Assembly: GCA_910576545.1 (NCBI GenBank)
Contig: CAJTKM010000002.1
Span: forward strand, 124,001 to 188,000
Source of the DNA: Lachnospiraceae bacterium
GTDB lineage: Bacteria; Bacillota; Clostridia; Lachnospirales; Anaerotignaceae
Length of the DNA stretch: 64,000 bases
Reading direction: 5' to 3'
The notes under the pieces were generated by a model that was not told the DNA's origin, searched no databases, and worked only from the letters and a program-made list of their open reading frames with translations. Shown here piece after piece: positions 50,030-57,780 of the stretch. The position numbers and the translations under genes were made by a program. Position 1 is the first letter of the stretch; each line of letters starts with the position of its first letter.

Positions 50030-51170
50030 GATTAAAGAATTAAAAAATATCCCCGAAATTTCATTTATCGACAACCGGACATTAGAGGATATCCGTAATG
50101 AAATGCAGGCGGATTATATGGCAAAATATCAGGAACTGACGGGGAAAGCTGTGGTTTTAACAGATGCTGATCCGGTGCGGCTGGTGATGCTTGCGGCGGC
50201 AGCGCAGATTTATCAGGCGATGCAGTATGTTGACCGCAGTGGAAAGCAGGATTTATTAAAATACAGCTATGGCGGTTTTCTGGACAATATTGGCGCCCTG
50301 AAAAAGCTGACGCGCCGCCCTGCAGCTTATGCCACAGCAACTATGCTGTTTTCTATGACAAACGCACGCGGAGAGGCTACAGCAATTCCGGGCGGTACAA
50401 GGGTTGCAACAGAATCGGGTTTATATTTTATGACAGATGCATATGCCGAAATCCCTGCAGGGGAAGAATCGGCTGAGGTACAGGCAACGGCAATGGAGGC
50501 GGGAAAGGCTGGCAATGCTCTGCCAGAAGGAAGCATAACGAAAATTGTGGACCCGTTACCGTATATTGCAAAAGTCAGAAATATTACAGAATCGGCAGGT
50601 GGGGCAGACGTTGAAAGTGACGATGATTTTACGGAACGCATTTACCACGCCCCTGCGGGATACAGTGTCGCAGGGCCAAGCGAAGCATACGAATACCATG
50701 CGCGGAATTTCCGGCCGGATGTGGATGATGTGAAGGCATATACGCCGGAACCTTGTGTGGTGCGGGTGCTGTTCCTGCTGGAGGGAGGAAAGCTGCCTAC
50801 CGAAGAGGACTGCGCGGCTATGGCGGAATATTTGAGTAAGGATACGCTGCGCCCCCTTACAGATCAGGTATTTGCCGCTGCACCAAGGGAAACGGAATAC
50901 TCTATATCGCTGAAATATTTTATCAACCGGAGCGACGCCGCACAGGCCACCGTTATCCAGCGGGAAGTGGGGCAGGCAATCAGCAGTTATAAAATGTGGC
51001 AGAGAACGCTGGGGCGGGATGTGAACCCGTCAGAGTTGATTAAGCGCGTAATTTCTGCAGGAGCGAAGCGGGTTGAGCTGACAGAACCAATATTCTGCCA
51101 GATTGACGAAAGCAGCATTGCTGCTCTGGCAGCGGAAACAATCGTCTATGGAGGTCTGGAAGATGATTAA
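50022..51170 (+). CDS. Baseplate protein gpJ-like
   Basis: 382 aa from TTG 50022. DPVRLVMLAAAAQIYQAMQY, LDNIGALKKLTRRPAAYATA, IPGGTRVATESGLYFMTDAY and YSVAGPSEAYEYHARNFRPD are the gpJ (T4 gp6-like) motifs. Confidence 0.92.
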   Translation: MSEIKELKNIPEISFIDNRTLEDIRNEMQADYMAKYQELTGKAVVLTDADPVRLVMLAAAAQIYQAMQYVDRSGKQDLLKYSYGGFLDNIGALKKLTRRPAAYATATMLFSMTNARGEATAIPGGTRVATESGLYFMTDAYAEIPAGEESAEVQATAMEAGKAGNALPEGSITKIVDPLPYIAKVRNITESAGGADVESDDDFTERIYHAPAGYSVAGPSEAYEYHARNFRPDVDDVKAYTPEPCVVRVLFLLEGGKLPTEEDCAAMAEYLSKDTLRPLTDQVFAAAPRETEYSISLKYFINRSDAAQATVIQREVGQAISSYKMWQRTLGRDVNPSELIKRVISAGAKRVELTEPIFCQIDESSIAALAAETIVYGGLEDD

Positions 51171-51726
51171 ATTAAGAGATGCGGCTATCATAGACGGTCT
51201 GCCGGATGTTGTGGCAAAGGAGGCGTGGTGCGTTGCACTGGGATATTCGGTTCAGCGACAGATGCGGAAGATTCTGTACTACGCGGATTTAGCGCATACG
51301 TACAGCGCGATTGACCTTCTGTCAGACGGTCTGCTGGATATTTTGGCGGCAGAACTTCGTACACCACAATATTTAGAATCATATCCGTTGGAAACGAAGC
51401 GGAACATGGTAAAAGGGACATTGGCGTATTACGCCACAGCGGGAACAAAAGCCGCACTGGAGGCTGTTTGTCGGGATATATTTGGGAGTGCGGAGGCTCT
51501 TGAATGGTATGAATATGGTGGAAAGCCGGGATATTTCCGTATTCAGACGGATAACCCGAATGTAACAGATGAAAATGTACGGGATTTCATTAAAGTTGCA
51601 GAAGGTGTGAAACGGCTTTCTGCTTGGCTGGATGGTATTGAACTTGTGCTGACGGCACGGCAGGAGATTTTTGCGGGTTCTATTCTGCACACGGGAACGA
51701 CACACAGGTTTACATTTGCGGTATAA
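51163..51726 (+). CDS. Tail protein gpI-like
   Basis: 187 aa from ATG 51163. AWCVALGYSVQRQMRKILYY, ADLAHTYSAIDLLSDGLLDI, LETKRNMVKGTLAYYATAGT match P2 gpI, connecting baseplate and fibres. Overlaps gpJ. Confidence 0.88.
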   Translation: MIKLRDAAIIDGLPDVVAKEAWCVALGYSVQRQMRKILYYADLAHTYSAIDLLSDGLLDILAAELRTPQYLESYPLETKRNMVKGTLAYYATAGTKAALEAVCRDIFGSAEALEWYEYGGKPGYFRIQTDNPNVTDENVRDFIKVAEGVKRLSAWLDGIELVLTARQEIFAGSILHTGTTHRFTFAV

Positions 51727-51752
51727 AGGATATTGAGAAAGGAGGGGAGGGC

Positions 51753-52607
51753 TTGAGCTTTGGAGCAGTGCAGCTGACGAACGCAGGCAGGCAGCTTTTG
51801 ACACAGGCCATTGCGGGCGGCAGTCTGCATTTCACAAAAATGCAGATGGGAAGCGGCAGACTGACAACACAGGCAGTACCGGACCTGACTGCCTTGATTC
51901 TGCCGGTGAAGGATGTCCCTCTATCTACCATTACACAGAATGGCGAATATGTTTCGATACAGGGAACATTCAGCAATCAGGGGCTTGAAGCGGGGTTCTG
52001 GTGGCGGGAAATAGGACTGTTTGCAAAAGCTGGAAAAAGCAGTGCGGAGGAAGTCTTATTTTCCTATGCGAATGCTTATGAACTTGCGGAATATATCACA
52101 GCGGCAGGTTCAGAAATTATGGAAAAAACGTTGCGAATGCCAGTGTTTGTCAGTTCTGTAAAAGAGATTACAGCAACTATCAACAGCAGTCTGATTTATG
52201 TCTCAATGGAAGATTTTCTGGCACATGCGGAAAATGAAGCATTACATATCCCGGCAGGTGGAAAAGAAGGTCAGGTGCTTGCAAAATCGGATGATGGGAT
52301 GGAGTGGGCGGATATCGGGCAGGCTCCGGACTTTGACAACCTCCTTGCATGGCCAGGCTGTACCCGCGTCACGCCGCCAAAGGAGGGAGAAACATGGACG
52401 GAAAGTATTATCACAACGGCGGGAAACGTCCTGCGGGCACAGCGCGTGACGGTTAAAAACGGCGATGGGGATTATACGGAAACATATACGTTTTACGCGG
52501 AAGACGGCGCGGCGGTGAAGGAGAAATATGTCGTGCATACCAGCCGGGACGGAACAGCGGAGACTTGGCGGGAAACGGTGATGAAGGAGGAGGATGTAAA
52601 TGGGTGA
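51753..52607 (+). CDS. Tail fibre protein, N-terminal (DUF3751/gpH-like)
   Basis: 284 aa from TTG 51753 (AAAGGAGGGG upstream). Baseplate-attachment N-terminus (QLTNAGRQLLTQAIAGGSLH, GLEAGFWWREIGLFAKAGKS) and a linker with HIPAGGKEGQVLAKSDDGME. It is short, so the receptor-binding part is probably on the following small genes. Confidence 0.88.
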   Translation: MSFGAVQLTNAGRQLLTQAIAGGSLHFTKMQMGSGRLTTQAVPDLTALILPVKDVPLSTITQNGEYVSIQGTFSNQGLEAGFWWREIGLFAKAGKSSAEEVLFSYANAYELAEYITAAGSEIMEKTLRMPVFVSSVKEITATINSSLIYVSMEDFLAHAENEALHIPAGGKEGQVLAKSDDGMEWADIGQAPDFDNLLAWPGCTRVTPPKEGETWTESIITTAGNVLRAQRVTVKNGDGDYTETYTFYAEDGAAVKEKYVVHTSRDGTAETWRETVMKEEDVNG

Positions 52608-52989
52608 GCCCAGAAGCTGGGGGGAAGTCATAGGAACACTGACGAAAGTATTCAGCGGGGTAGAGAAAAAGATAGGTCAGCCGGAGGATGGGAGTACAGT
52701 TACGGTATTTGGCAAGTTGAACGGTTTTCTAAATGAGGATGGGCAGGGCGTCCGTGTTATAAAATCCATTCAATGGTTAGTCTGTTCCAATACGGGCAGT
52801 ACGAATGAGGTGCGCATAAGTCCTGTGAATCCGGAACACTGTATTGTCCTTACCGAACGGCTTTATAATTCCAGCGATTATCTTTTAAGCTACAGCTATG
52901 GCCTCAAGGCAGATACGTTGACCGCGCATGTTTCCGGCGGCTCCTCGCAGAGCTGCCGCATCGGATTCTGGATTATTGAGTTTTACTAA
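52600..52989 (+). CDS. Tail-tip / receptor-binding protein 1
   Basis: 129 aa, starting MGEPRSWGEVIGTLTKVFSG. The end (SSQSCRIGFWIIEFY) matches the end of the next fibre protein (WQVIEFY), so the two share a C-terminal fold. Overlaps the fibre gene. Confidence 0.7.
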   Translation: MGEPRSWGEVIGTLTKVFSGVEKKIGQPEDGSTVTVFGKLNGFLNEDGQGVRVIKSIQWLVCSNTGSTNEVRISPVNPEHCIVLTERLYNSSDYLLSYSYGLKADTLTAHVSGGSSQSCRIGFWIIEFY

Positions 52990-53001
52990 GGAGGGCTGAA
53001 T

Positions 53002-53091
53002 ATGAGAAAAGTTAACATAATTTCAGGGGGGGGGGTACTTTTACAGCGTAAGTACCCTGTAAAGAAACAGGCCGGAGGTGGCAGGGAATGA
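53002..53091 (+). CDS. Leader peptide A with G10 tract, in-frame with downstream tip gene
   Basis: 29 codons from ATG 53002 (AAGGAGGG upstream). After seven codons comes TCA then G10 (53026-53035). With ten G's the frame reaches TGA 53089-53091 that overlaps the ATG of the next gene (ATGA). With nine or eleven it stops within 10 codons. A hairpin (GTACTT...AAGTAC) follows the tract. Confidence 0.6.
   Translation: MRKVNIISGGGVLLQRKYPVKKQAGGGRE
53026..53035. repeat. G10 tract A
   Basis: Ten G's within GTTAACATAATTTCA-G10-TACTTTTACAGCGTAA. The context is shared with tract B. Confidence 0.95.
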
Positions 53092-53450
53092 CGCCGAAGG
53101 ACTGGAATACGCAGGATGAAGCCATTGCCGCGGCGAAAGCGGAGATACTGGCGGCGATTGGGGATACAGATGCAAGGCTGGAGCTTGGCATGGTGAAAAG
53201 CGTACAGCGGGGAGTTATTACGTTTCATTCAACGAAAAATGAAACGGTTAAAATAAGCCCTGTTGATATTACAAAATCTGTAGTTTTACATGGAGGTGCA
53301 ATGCTACAGATTGCAAATACAAATCGCGAATCAGATTGTTGGGATGCTCAACTTCAGCTGGTGGATACAACAACGATAAACGCGACTAAAAATTATAATG
53401 CCAATGGTCTTGTTAGCTCTGTATCATGGCAGGTCATTGAATTTTACTAA
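53088..53450 (+). CDS. Tail-tip / receptor-binding protein 2
   Basis: 120 aa. EAIAAAKAEILAAIGDTDAR and a C-terminal beta domain (VKISPVDITKSVVLHGGAML, VSSVSWQVIEFY). GGAGG upstream. Translation is probably coupled to leader A. Confidence 0.7.
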   Translation: MTPKDWNTQDEAIAAAKAEILAAIGDTDARLELGMVKSVQRGVITFHSTKNETVKISPVDITKSVVLHGGAMLQIANTNRESDCWDAQLQLVDTTTINATKNYNANGLVSSVSWQVIEFY

Positions 53451-53466
53451 AAGGAGGGAATGAAAG

Positions 53467-53703
53467 ATGTTCAGATATGCACAAATTGACGAAAACGGTT
53501 ATATCATTTCGGACAGCCATCTTTCCAGCGTTGTGGAGGCGGAAAACATGATACCGCTTGCGCCGGATTTCGATTTGAGGAACAAACGCTGGAACGGGAC
53601 AGACTGGGAGACTTATGAGCCGGAACCGGAGCCGATCCGGCCGGATAAAACGCAGGCGGATATGGACTATTTGAAAATGATGATAGGGGGCGCGGCAGAA
53701 TGA
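53467..53703 (+). CDS. Tail fibre accessory protein
   Basis: 78 aa. MFRYAQIDENGYIISDSHLS, then DFDLRNKRWNGTDWETYEPE and a helical C-terminus; typical of small proteins following fibre genes, possibly assembly chaperones. Confidence 0.68.
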   Translation: MFRYAQIDENGYIISDSHLSSVVEAENMIPLAPDFDLRNKRWNGTDWETYEPEPEPIRPDKTQADMDYLKMMIGGAAE

Positions 53704-53951
53704 GCGAAAATTTTGCAAAGGTGAAAAATTATTATGAGGGCGGATGTTGGACAAAAAAGCAGGTTGGCGATGCCGTGGCAAAGGGCTGGATCACAGCGGA
53801 GGAATACCGCGAGATTACAGGGGAGGACTATGTTTCTATGCCGACACAGCTGGATGCGATACAGGCGGCGGTGGAGAAATCTAACGAGGAACTCCGGCAG
53901 GAGGGCGCGGACGCGCTGACGATGGAGCTGCTGGAAGGGGGTATTCTGTGA
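53700..53951 (+). CDS. XkdX-like phage protein
   Basis: 83 aa. FAKVKNYYEGGCWTKKQVGD, AVAKGWITAEEYREITGEDY is the XkdX pattern. ATGA overlap with the previous gene. Role unknown, usually downstream of tail fibres. Confidence 0.8.
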   Translation: MSENFAKVKNYYEGGCWTKKQVGDAVAKGWITAEEYREITGEDYVSMPTQLDAIQAAVEKSNEELRQEGADALTMELLEGGIL

Positions 53952-54094
53952 TGGAGAGGCTTGTCGAGAGCCTGAAACGGCTGTTTGCAAATGGGAAAGT
54001 AACAAAGGAAAGACTGGCACAGATGGCGGAGGCTGGAACCATTACACCGGAAGAAAAGGCGTATATCATGGCTGGGACTGAGAAAGGGGCGTAA
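53951..54094 (+). CDS. Short helical protein
   Basis: 47 aa. MERLVESLKRLFANGKVTKE, RLAQMAEAGTITPEEKAYIM; second XkdX-like/SHOCT-like short protein. TGATG overlap with the previous stop. Confidence 0.7.
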   Translation: MERLVESLKRLFANGKVTKERLAQMAEAGTITPEEKAYIMAGTEKGA

Positions 54095-54096
54095 AT

Positions 54097-54138
54097 ATGA
54101 ATAGTTTACATAAATTTCGGGGGGGGGGCATTATCTAA
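54097..54138 (+). CDS. Leader peptide B with G10 tract, out of frame
   Basis: From ATG 54097 the frame gives 13 codons and stops at TAA 54136-54138. With eleven G's at 54119-54128 it would read on to TAA 54189-54191, overlapping the start of the tip gene at 54182. So as sequenced this leader is in the 'off' frame, while leader A is 'on'. The context GTTTACATAAATTTCGGG matches leader A. Confidence 0.55.
   Translation: MNSLHKFRGGGII
54119..54128. repeat. G10 tract B
   Basis: Ten G's within GTTTACATAAATTTC-G10-CATTATCTAACAGGTAA; hairpin GCATT/AATGC follows. Confidence 0.95.
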
Positions 54139-54181
54139 CAGGTAAATGCTCCGGATTTCCAGTGTCTGGGGGTGGCTGCGT

Positions 54182-54781
54182 ATGTCGATAAGGGACATGG
54201 AAATGCTGGGCATTGGCAGCCCGAACGACGTGGGCGGGAGCCAGACAGCGGGAACGGTAATGGCAAAGGAAAATGCGATATTGAAAAAGATTGAGGATTT
54301 AACTGAGCGACAAAGAATGTTTTCAAGGGAACAAATTTGGGGGCATTGGACCACGCTTGGAAATGCGTCGGGAACAGTCAGAGTGCAATATGGTGAAACG
54401 AAGTCTACTACGATAAAAGTTCCTGAAGGGGCATGGTTTGCATATTTGAGAACCAGAGTATCTTCATGGACTGGAGCAGCGCGCCCGGCAGGAACCCCTG
54501 ATGGCAGTATAACGATTAATGGAAAGACATATCCGATTATGTTTTCGAACAGTCCGAATGTAAGTACCCAATATGCGCATTATTCGATAACTTATACCGG
54601 ATTTAATCGGGTGGGTGGAGGTTCATCTGGTGGGATATTATGGGATAATTTTATTCCCATATACCCTCGCTTCGCAAATGGTGAAATTGAATTTGCTATG
54701 AAACTATCATCCCAAGATGCAGACTATGCTGGATATGTAGGGGGAACTGTCGAGATATATTTTCTAGTTGGAGAGGAGTGA
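54182..54781 (+). CDS. Tail-tip / receptor-binding protein 3
   Basis: 199 aa from ATG 54182 (GGGGGTGG upstream). N-terminal segment (SIRDMEMLGIGSPNDVGGSQ), helical neck (KENAILKKIEDLTERQRMFS) and a beta-rich C-terminus (APTIKVPEG-like STTIKVPEGAWFAYLRTRVS, GGGSSGGILWDNFIPIYPRF). AT-richer than its neighbours, suggesting acquisition. Confidence 0.7.
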   Translation: MSIRDMEMLGIGSPNDVGGSQTAGTVMAKENAILKKIEDLTERQRMFSREQIWGHWTTLGNASGTVRVQYGETKSTTIKVPEGAWFAYLRTRVSSWTGAARPAGTPDGSITINGKTYPIMFSNSPNVSTQYAHYSITYTGFNRVGGGSSGGILWDNFIPIYPRFANGEIEFAMKLSSQDADYAGYVGGTVEIYFLVGEE

Positions 54782-54786
54782 CGGAG

Positions 54787-55065
54787 ATGTTCCTATACTT
54801 GGGGGAGAACAGACGCATTGCTGCGTTGAAAGATAATATTTCACGATATGATGCAAAAAAACTGGAGCAAAAAGGAATAGGTGCATACTTCAATGGAGAG
54901 TTTAGCTTTTTTATGGGCGAGGGAAAGCCTGGATATGAAAAAGCCTTTTATCTGAACGAAGACGGGACGATTCGTGTTGAGTATGAAAAAATCCCGCCCC
55001 GCCAGCCAACGCCGGAGGAAGTCATGCAGGCAAAGCTGGACTACATCATGATGATGGCGGAATAG
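54787..55065 (+). CDS. Tail fibre accessory protein
   Basis: 92 aa, start ATG 54787 with GAGAGGAG upstream (GTG 54778 is an alternative). FLYLGENRRIAALKDNISRY, and a C-terminal half (QPTPEEVMQAKLDYIMMMAE) like that of the protein at 53467. Confidence 0.68.
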   Translation: MFLYLGENRRIAALKDNISRYDAKKLEQKGIGAYFNGEFSFFMGEGKPGYEKAFYLNEDGTIRVEYEKIPPRQPTPEEVMQAKLDYIMMMAE

Positions 55066-55068
55066 GGA

Positions 55069-55097
55069 TTGTCGGAAAATGGAAGCTGTGATAAAAT
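55069..55097 (+). promoter_or_regulatory. Promoter of the toxin mRNA
   Basis: TTGTCG (55069-55074), 17-base spacer, TAAAAT (55092-55097). Transcript would run about 260 nt to the terminator at 55333-55363. Confidence 0.7.
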
Positions 55098-55152
55098 AAA
55101 AATGAGGATTGCCACTTGGCGGTTGGTCACTCTCTGAAAAGGGGGTGATGCT

Positions 55153-55233
55153 ATGGTTACATACGAAGGATTGTTTCAATTCTGCCTTGTAGTCATTGGC
55201 ATTATTTCCCTGTTGCATAACAGGAAGAAATAA
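55153..55233 (+). CDS. Holin-like toxin of a type I toxin-antitoxin system
   Basis: 26-aa peptide MVTYEGLFQFCLVVIGIISL then a basic end (LHNRKK). A single membrane helix with a charged tail is the putative holin-like toxin (Hol_Tox) family. AAAGGGGG upstream. An antisense RNA is encoded on the other strand over its 3' region. Confidence 0.85.
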   Translation: MVTYEGLFQFCLVVIGIISLLHNRKK

Positions 55234-55234
55234 A

Positions 55235-55318
55235 AATACAGCCGCCTAACAAAAGTTAGACGGCTATTACCAGAACTTTCGGACTAGCCGCCCTGCTAAA
55301 AGCGGCAATCCTCTTTCT
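55235..55318 (-). ncRNA. Antitoxin RNA, antisense to the toxin mRNA 3' region
   Basis: Minus-strand promoter TTGCGT (55353-55348), 17-base spacer, TATAAT (55330-55325); start near 55318. The RNA is about 85 nt and ends at the stem AGCCGCCTAAC/GTTAGACGGCT (55240-55265) with TATTTTTATTT on the minus strand. It is complementary to the toxin mRNA, so it should trigger decay or block translation. Confidence 0.8.
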
Positions 55319-55332
55319 ATGTCTATTATAGG

Positions 55333-55363
55333 GCCTTTGCGGGAAAAACGCAAGGGCTTTTTT
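55333..55363 (+). terminator. Terminator of the toxin mRNA
   Basis: GCCTTTGCG (55333-55341) pairs with CGCAAGGGC (55349-55357), followed by T6 (55358-55363). The antitoxin -35 box lies within the stem. Confidence 0.75.
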
Positions 55364-55432
55364 GATGGGAATTTTGAGAGCCGCGGAGAGTTTTCCGGAG
55401 GTAGGGTAAAACAAAAAAAGGAGGGGATTTTG

Positions 55433-55741
55433 ATGGACGGAGCGATTACGAGGGCGGAGCATGAGGAATTCTGCCGGCGCATCGATGAGGAAAACAGGCG
55501 GCAGAACAGGCGTATTGAACTGCTGGAGGAAGGGGAACAGCGCATTGCCACGCTGACGGCTTCGGTGGAGCGGCTGGCAACCAGCATGGAGAGCATGCTC
55601 AAGGAACAGGAAAGGCAGGGCAAGCGGCTGGAAACGCTGGAAAGCCGCGACGGGGAGATGTGGCGGAAGGTTGTGGGCCATGTTGTGACGTTTGCGGTCG
55701 GGGCTGTGCTGGCGTTCCTGTTCGCGCAGGTTGGGATGTAG
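55433..55741 (+). CDS. XhlA-like lysis protein
   Basis: 102 aa from ATG 55433 (AGGAGGGG upstream). N-terminal coiled coil (AEHEEFCRRIDEENRRQNRR), C-terminal transmembrane helix (VVGHVVTFAVGAVLAFLFAQ). XhlA/haemolysin family, holin partner. Confidence 0.85.
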   Translation: MDGAITRAEHEEFCRRIDEENRRQNRRIELLEEGEQRIATLTASVERLATSMESMLKEQERQGKRLETLESRDGEMWRKVVGHVVTFAVGAVLAFLFAQVGM

Positions 55742-55753
55742 GAGAGGTGCGGC

Positions 55754-56011
55754 ATGGAAAAGAGGAAGAAACGCAGGTTCCGGACGTTTACCAAACGGGC
55801 AGTTATGGGGATTTTGTTCGTTGCCCTGCTGGACTTGCAGCTGTCGTACCTGCTGGCGTTCCTGGGCAGGGAGCAGATAGCCGAAAACCTGTCCAGCGAT
55901 ATCACGAAGGTTATTATCGGGACGATTTTGGGCTATCTGGCAAAGTCGTTCTTTGAAACCAAAGAGGCGGAAAAGGTGAGATTAGAAGAAGAATGGAGGA
56001 ATGGGGAATGA
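55754..56011 (+). CDS. Holin-like membrane protein
   Basis: 85 aa with helices AVMGILFVALLDLQLSYLLA and ITKVIIGTILGYLAKSFFET, basic N-terminus. Likely a holin or antiholin. Confidence 0.78.
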   Translation: MEKRKKRRFRTFTKRAVMGILFVALLDLQLSYLLAFLGREQIAENLSSDITKVIIGTILGYLAKSFFETKEAEKVRLEEEWRNGE

Positions 56012-56355
56012 AGTTTTTGATTGAAAACTGGTATGTAATCGTGGGCCTACTGGCGGTACTGGAGTGTGTTATTTATGCAGGGTACCGTTTTTTGAAGCTG
56101 CCAACGAAGGCACAGGCGGCGAAGGTCAAGGAATGGCTGCTGTGGGCAGTGACGAACGCAGAAAAGGAATTAGGCGGCGGCACGGGCAAGCTGAAGCTGC
56201 GGCAGGTGTATGACTTGTTTGTGCAGAGGTTTCCGTCTGTGGCTATGGCGGTTTCTTTTGATACGTTCAGCCAGTGGGTAGATGAGGCGCTGACGGAGAT
56301 GCGGAAGATGCTGGTTGAGAATCAGGCGGCGGCGGAACTTGTAAAGGGGGAATGA
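56008..56355 (+). CDS. LL-H-type phage holin
   Basis: 115 aa from ATG 56008. One N-terminal membrane helix (WYVIVGLLAVLECVIYAGYR), then KVKEWLLWAVTNAEKELGGG, KLKLRQVYDLFVQRFPSV, the pattern of phage_holin LL-H proteins. Forms the pore that releases the endolysin. Confidence 0.85.
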   Translation: MKFLIENWYVIVGLLAVLECVIYAGYRFLKLPTKAQAAKVKEWLLWAVTNAEKELGGGTGKLKLRQVYDLFVQRFPSVAMAVSFDTFSQWVDEALTEMRKMLVENQAAAELVKGE

Positions 56356-56357
56356 AA

Positions 56358-56987
56358 ATGCCTAAAATGACAGGTATGGAGCTGGTTGCTTTTGCCCGCT
56401 CCAAGATTGGCACGCCTTACGTCTACGGCATGAAAGGCGCAGTTATGACGCTGGCGAATTATAACTATCTCAAGGGGCAGTATGGAAAAATGGTCTGGGA
56501 CAGTGATGTAAAAAAAGTCGGACAGGTTTGCGTGGACTGCTCAGGGCTGATTTCATGGGCCTGTGGCGTGGTGCTGGGGTCGGCACAATGGTTTGAGCGG
56601 GCGAACGTGAAGCGTCCTGTTTCGAGCATCAAAGATGCCCCTCTGGGCGCACTGGTGTGGCAAAAAGGACATATCGGTATTTATAGTGGAACGAAGAACG
56701 GCATACCGCGTTATATCGCCGCAGACGGTTCGGCGTATGGCGTCAGGGAGGCGCCGGTCAGCCGGAGCGGTTTCACGCATTGGTTACTGGTGGAAGATGT
56801 TTTTGAGTATGAAACGGAGGGGGACGAAGTGGTCGAAAAGGATAAAATTATTATCAACGGGAAGGAGTTCAAGGTCGATATGATACGGAAAGACGGCGTG
56901 ACGTACATAAAGACAAGGGACTTGGCACAGGCTGAGGGGATTGAGGTCGGAAGTCAGGGAAGAACGCCGGTGATTGCAACGATGTAA
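56358..56987 (+). CDS. Endolysin, NlpC/P60-type
   Basis: 209 aa from ATG 56358 (AAAGGGGGAA upstream). Catalytic VCVDCSGLISWA (Cys in DCSG) and KGHIGIYSG (His) in an NlpC/P60 fold. C-terminal part (KIIINGKEFKVDMIRKDGVT) is a stalk-like binding domain. Cuts peptidoglycan peptide bonds to release phage. Confidence 0.92.
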   Translation: MPKMTGMELVAFARSKIGTPYVYGMKGAVMTLANYNYLKGQYGKMVWDSDVKKVGQVCVDCSGLISWACGVVLGSAQWFERANVKRPVSSIKDAPLGALVWQKGHIGIYSGTKNGIPRYIAADGSAYGVREAPVSRSGFTHWLLVEDVFEYETEGDEVVEKDKIIINGKEFKVDMIRKDGVTYIKTRDLAQAEGIEVGSQGRTPVIATM

Positions 56988-57009
56988 GGGGCTTTATCAG
57001 CCCCTTTTT
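56987..57009 (+). terminator. Terminator of late operon
   Basis: AGGGGCT (56987-56993), loop, AGCCCCT (56999-57005), TTTT. Confidence 0.88.
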
Positions 57010-57071
57010 GTTCCAAATAAATCGATTAGAAGATTGCGGGGCTACAAATTTTGCAAAAAACAGAAAAATAG

Positions 57072-57100
57072 TAGACAAAAGAATGTAAATATAGTAAAAT
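57072..57100 (+). promoter_or_regulatory. Promoter of the XRE-ImmA cassette
   Basis: TAGACA (57072-57077), 17-base spacer, TAAAAT (57095-57100), about 45 bases before the ATG at 57148. Independent of the late operon, so active in lysogens. Confidence 0.75.
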
Positions 57101-57147
57101 AGGCTCATAACGAAAATGAAACTTTAGCAGTTATGAGGTGATAATTG

Positions 57148-57780
57148 ATGATAGAAAACATTCACTCTATATGTACAAGTAAGCAATTAAGGATGATTAC
57201 ATCTATTGTACAAATAGGAGATTCTGTATATAATGAATTAACAAGTAAAAATACATATGTTTTTGACCATAAATATATGCTTGGAGAGAAAAAACGTATG
57301 TATACTAAACTAGTCTATATGCAGTGTGAAACGGAGAGTAAATCTCTTGAATTTCCATTTGGATTTCGGGAAAGAAAGCTTCCGTTTGGACAGAAAATTC
57401 CAGAGTTATATACGGATAATTGTATCATGCATTTTGCGCCTAGTCAATCAACAGATATTCTTCCGTCTTATGCAAAATACAAGAAAGTGTTTTCGGAAAG
57501 AAACAGGGCAATAGGGCGGCAACTCGTTTTTAACGAGTTGGAGGACAAAAAGATGACTGTAAAAGATGAAGCATATTATGCTTTGATTGCTTTTGGAAAG
57601 AAAAATGGCAATTTGTTTATTATGCTCCAATTTCCGGAGCCGGAATATAGAGGAATTGCATATAATTTTATAATCCCACAGTTGGTTCTTGCAGAAGAGC
57701 GAGAAACTTTCAAGAGAAAACAGGCAGGATTAAAAGAGAAATATCTCAATGAATCGAAAAAAGAAGGTGATGACAAATGA
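57148..57780 (+). CDS. Hypothetical partner of ImmA/IrrE protease
   Basis: About 210 aa from ATG 57148 (GAGGTGATA upstream). ENIHSICTSKQLRMITSIVQ, YVFDHKYMLGEKKRMYTKLV, YALIAFGKKNGNLFIMLQFP. AT-rich. Overlaps the protease by ATGA. Could be the effector or toxin of a two-gene defence or addiction cassette; no family recognised. Confidence 0.7.
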   Translation: MIENIHSICTSKQLRMITSIVQIGDSVYNELTSKNTYVFDHKYMLGEKKRMYTKLVYMQCETESKSLEFPFGFRERKLPFGQKIPELYTDNCIMHFAPSQSTDILPSYAKYKKVFSERNRAIGRQLVFNELEDKKMTVKDEAYYALIAFGKKNGNLFIMLQFPEPEYRGIAYNFIIPQLVLAEERETFKRKQAGLKEKYLNESKKEGDDK

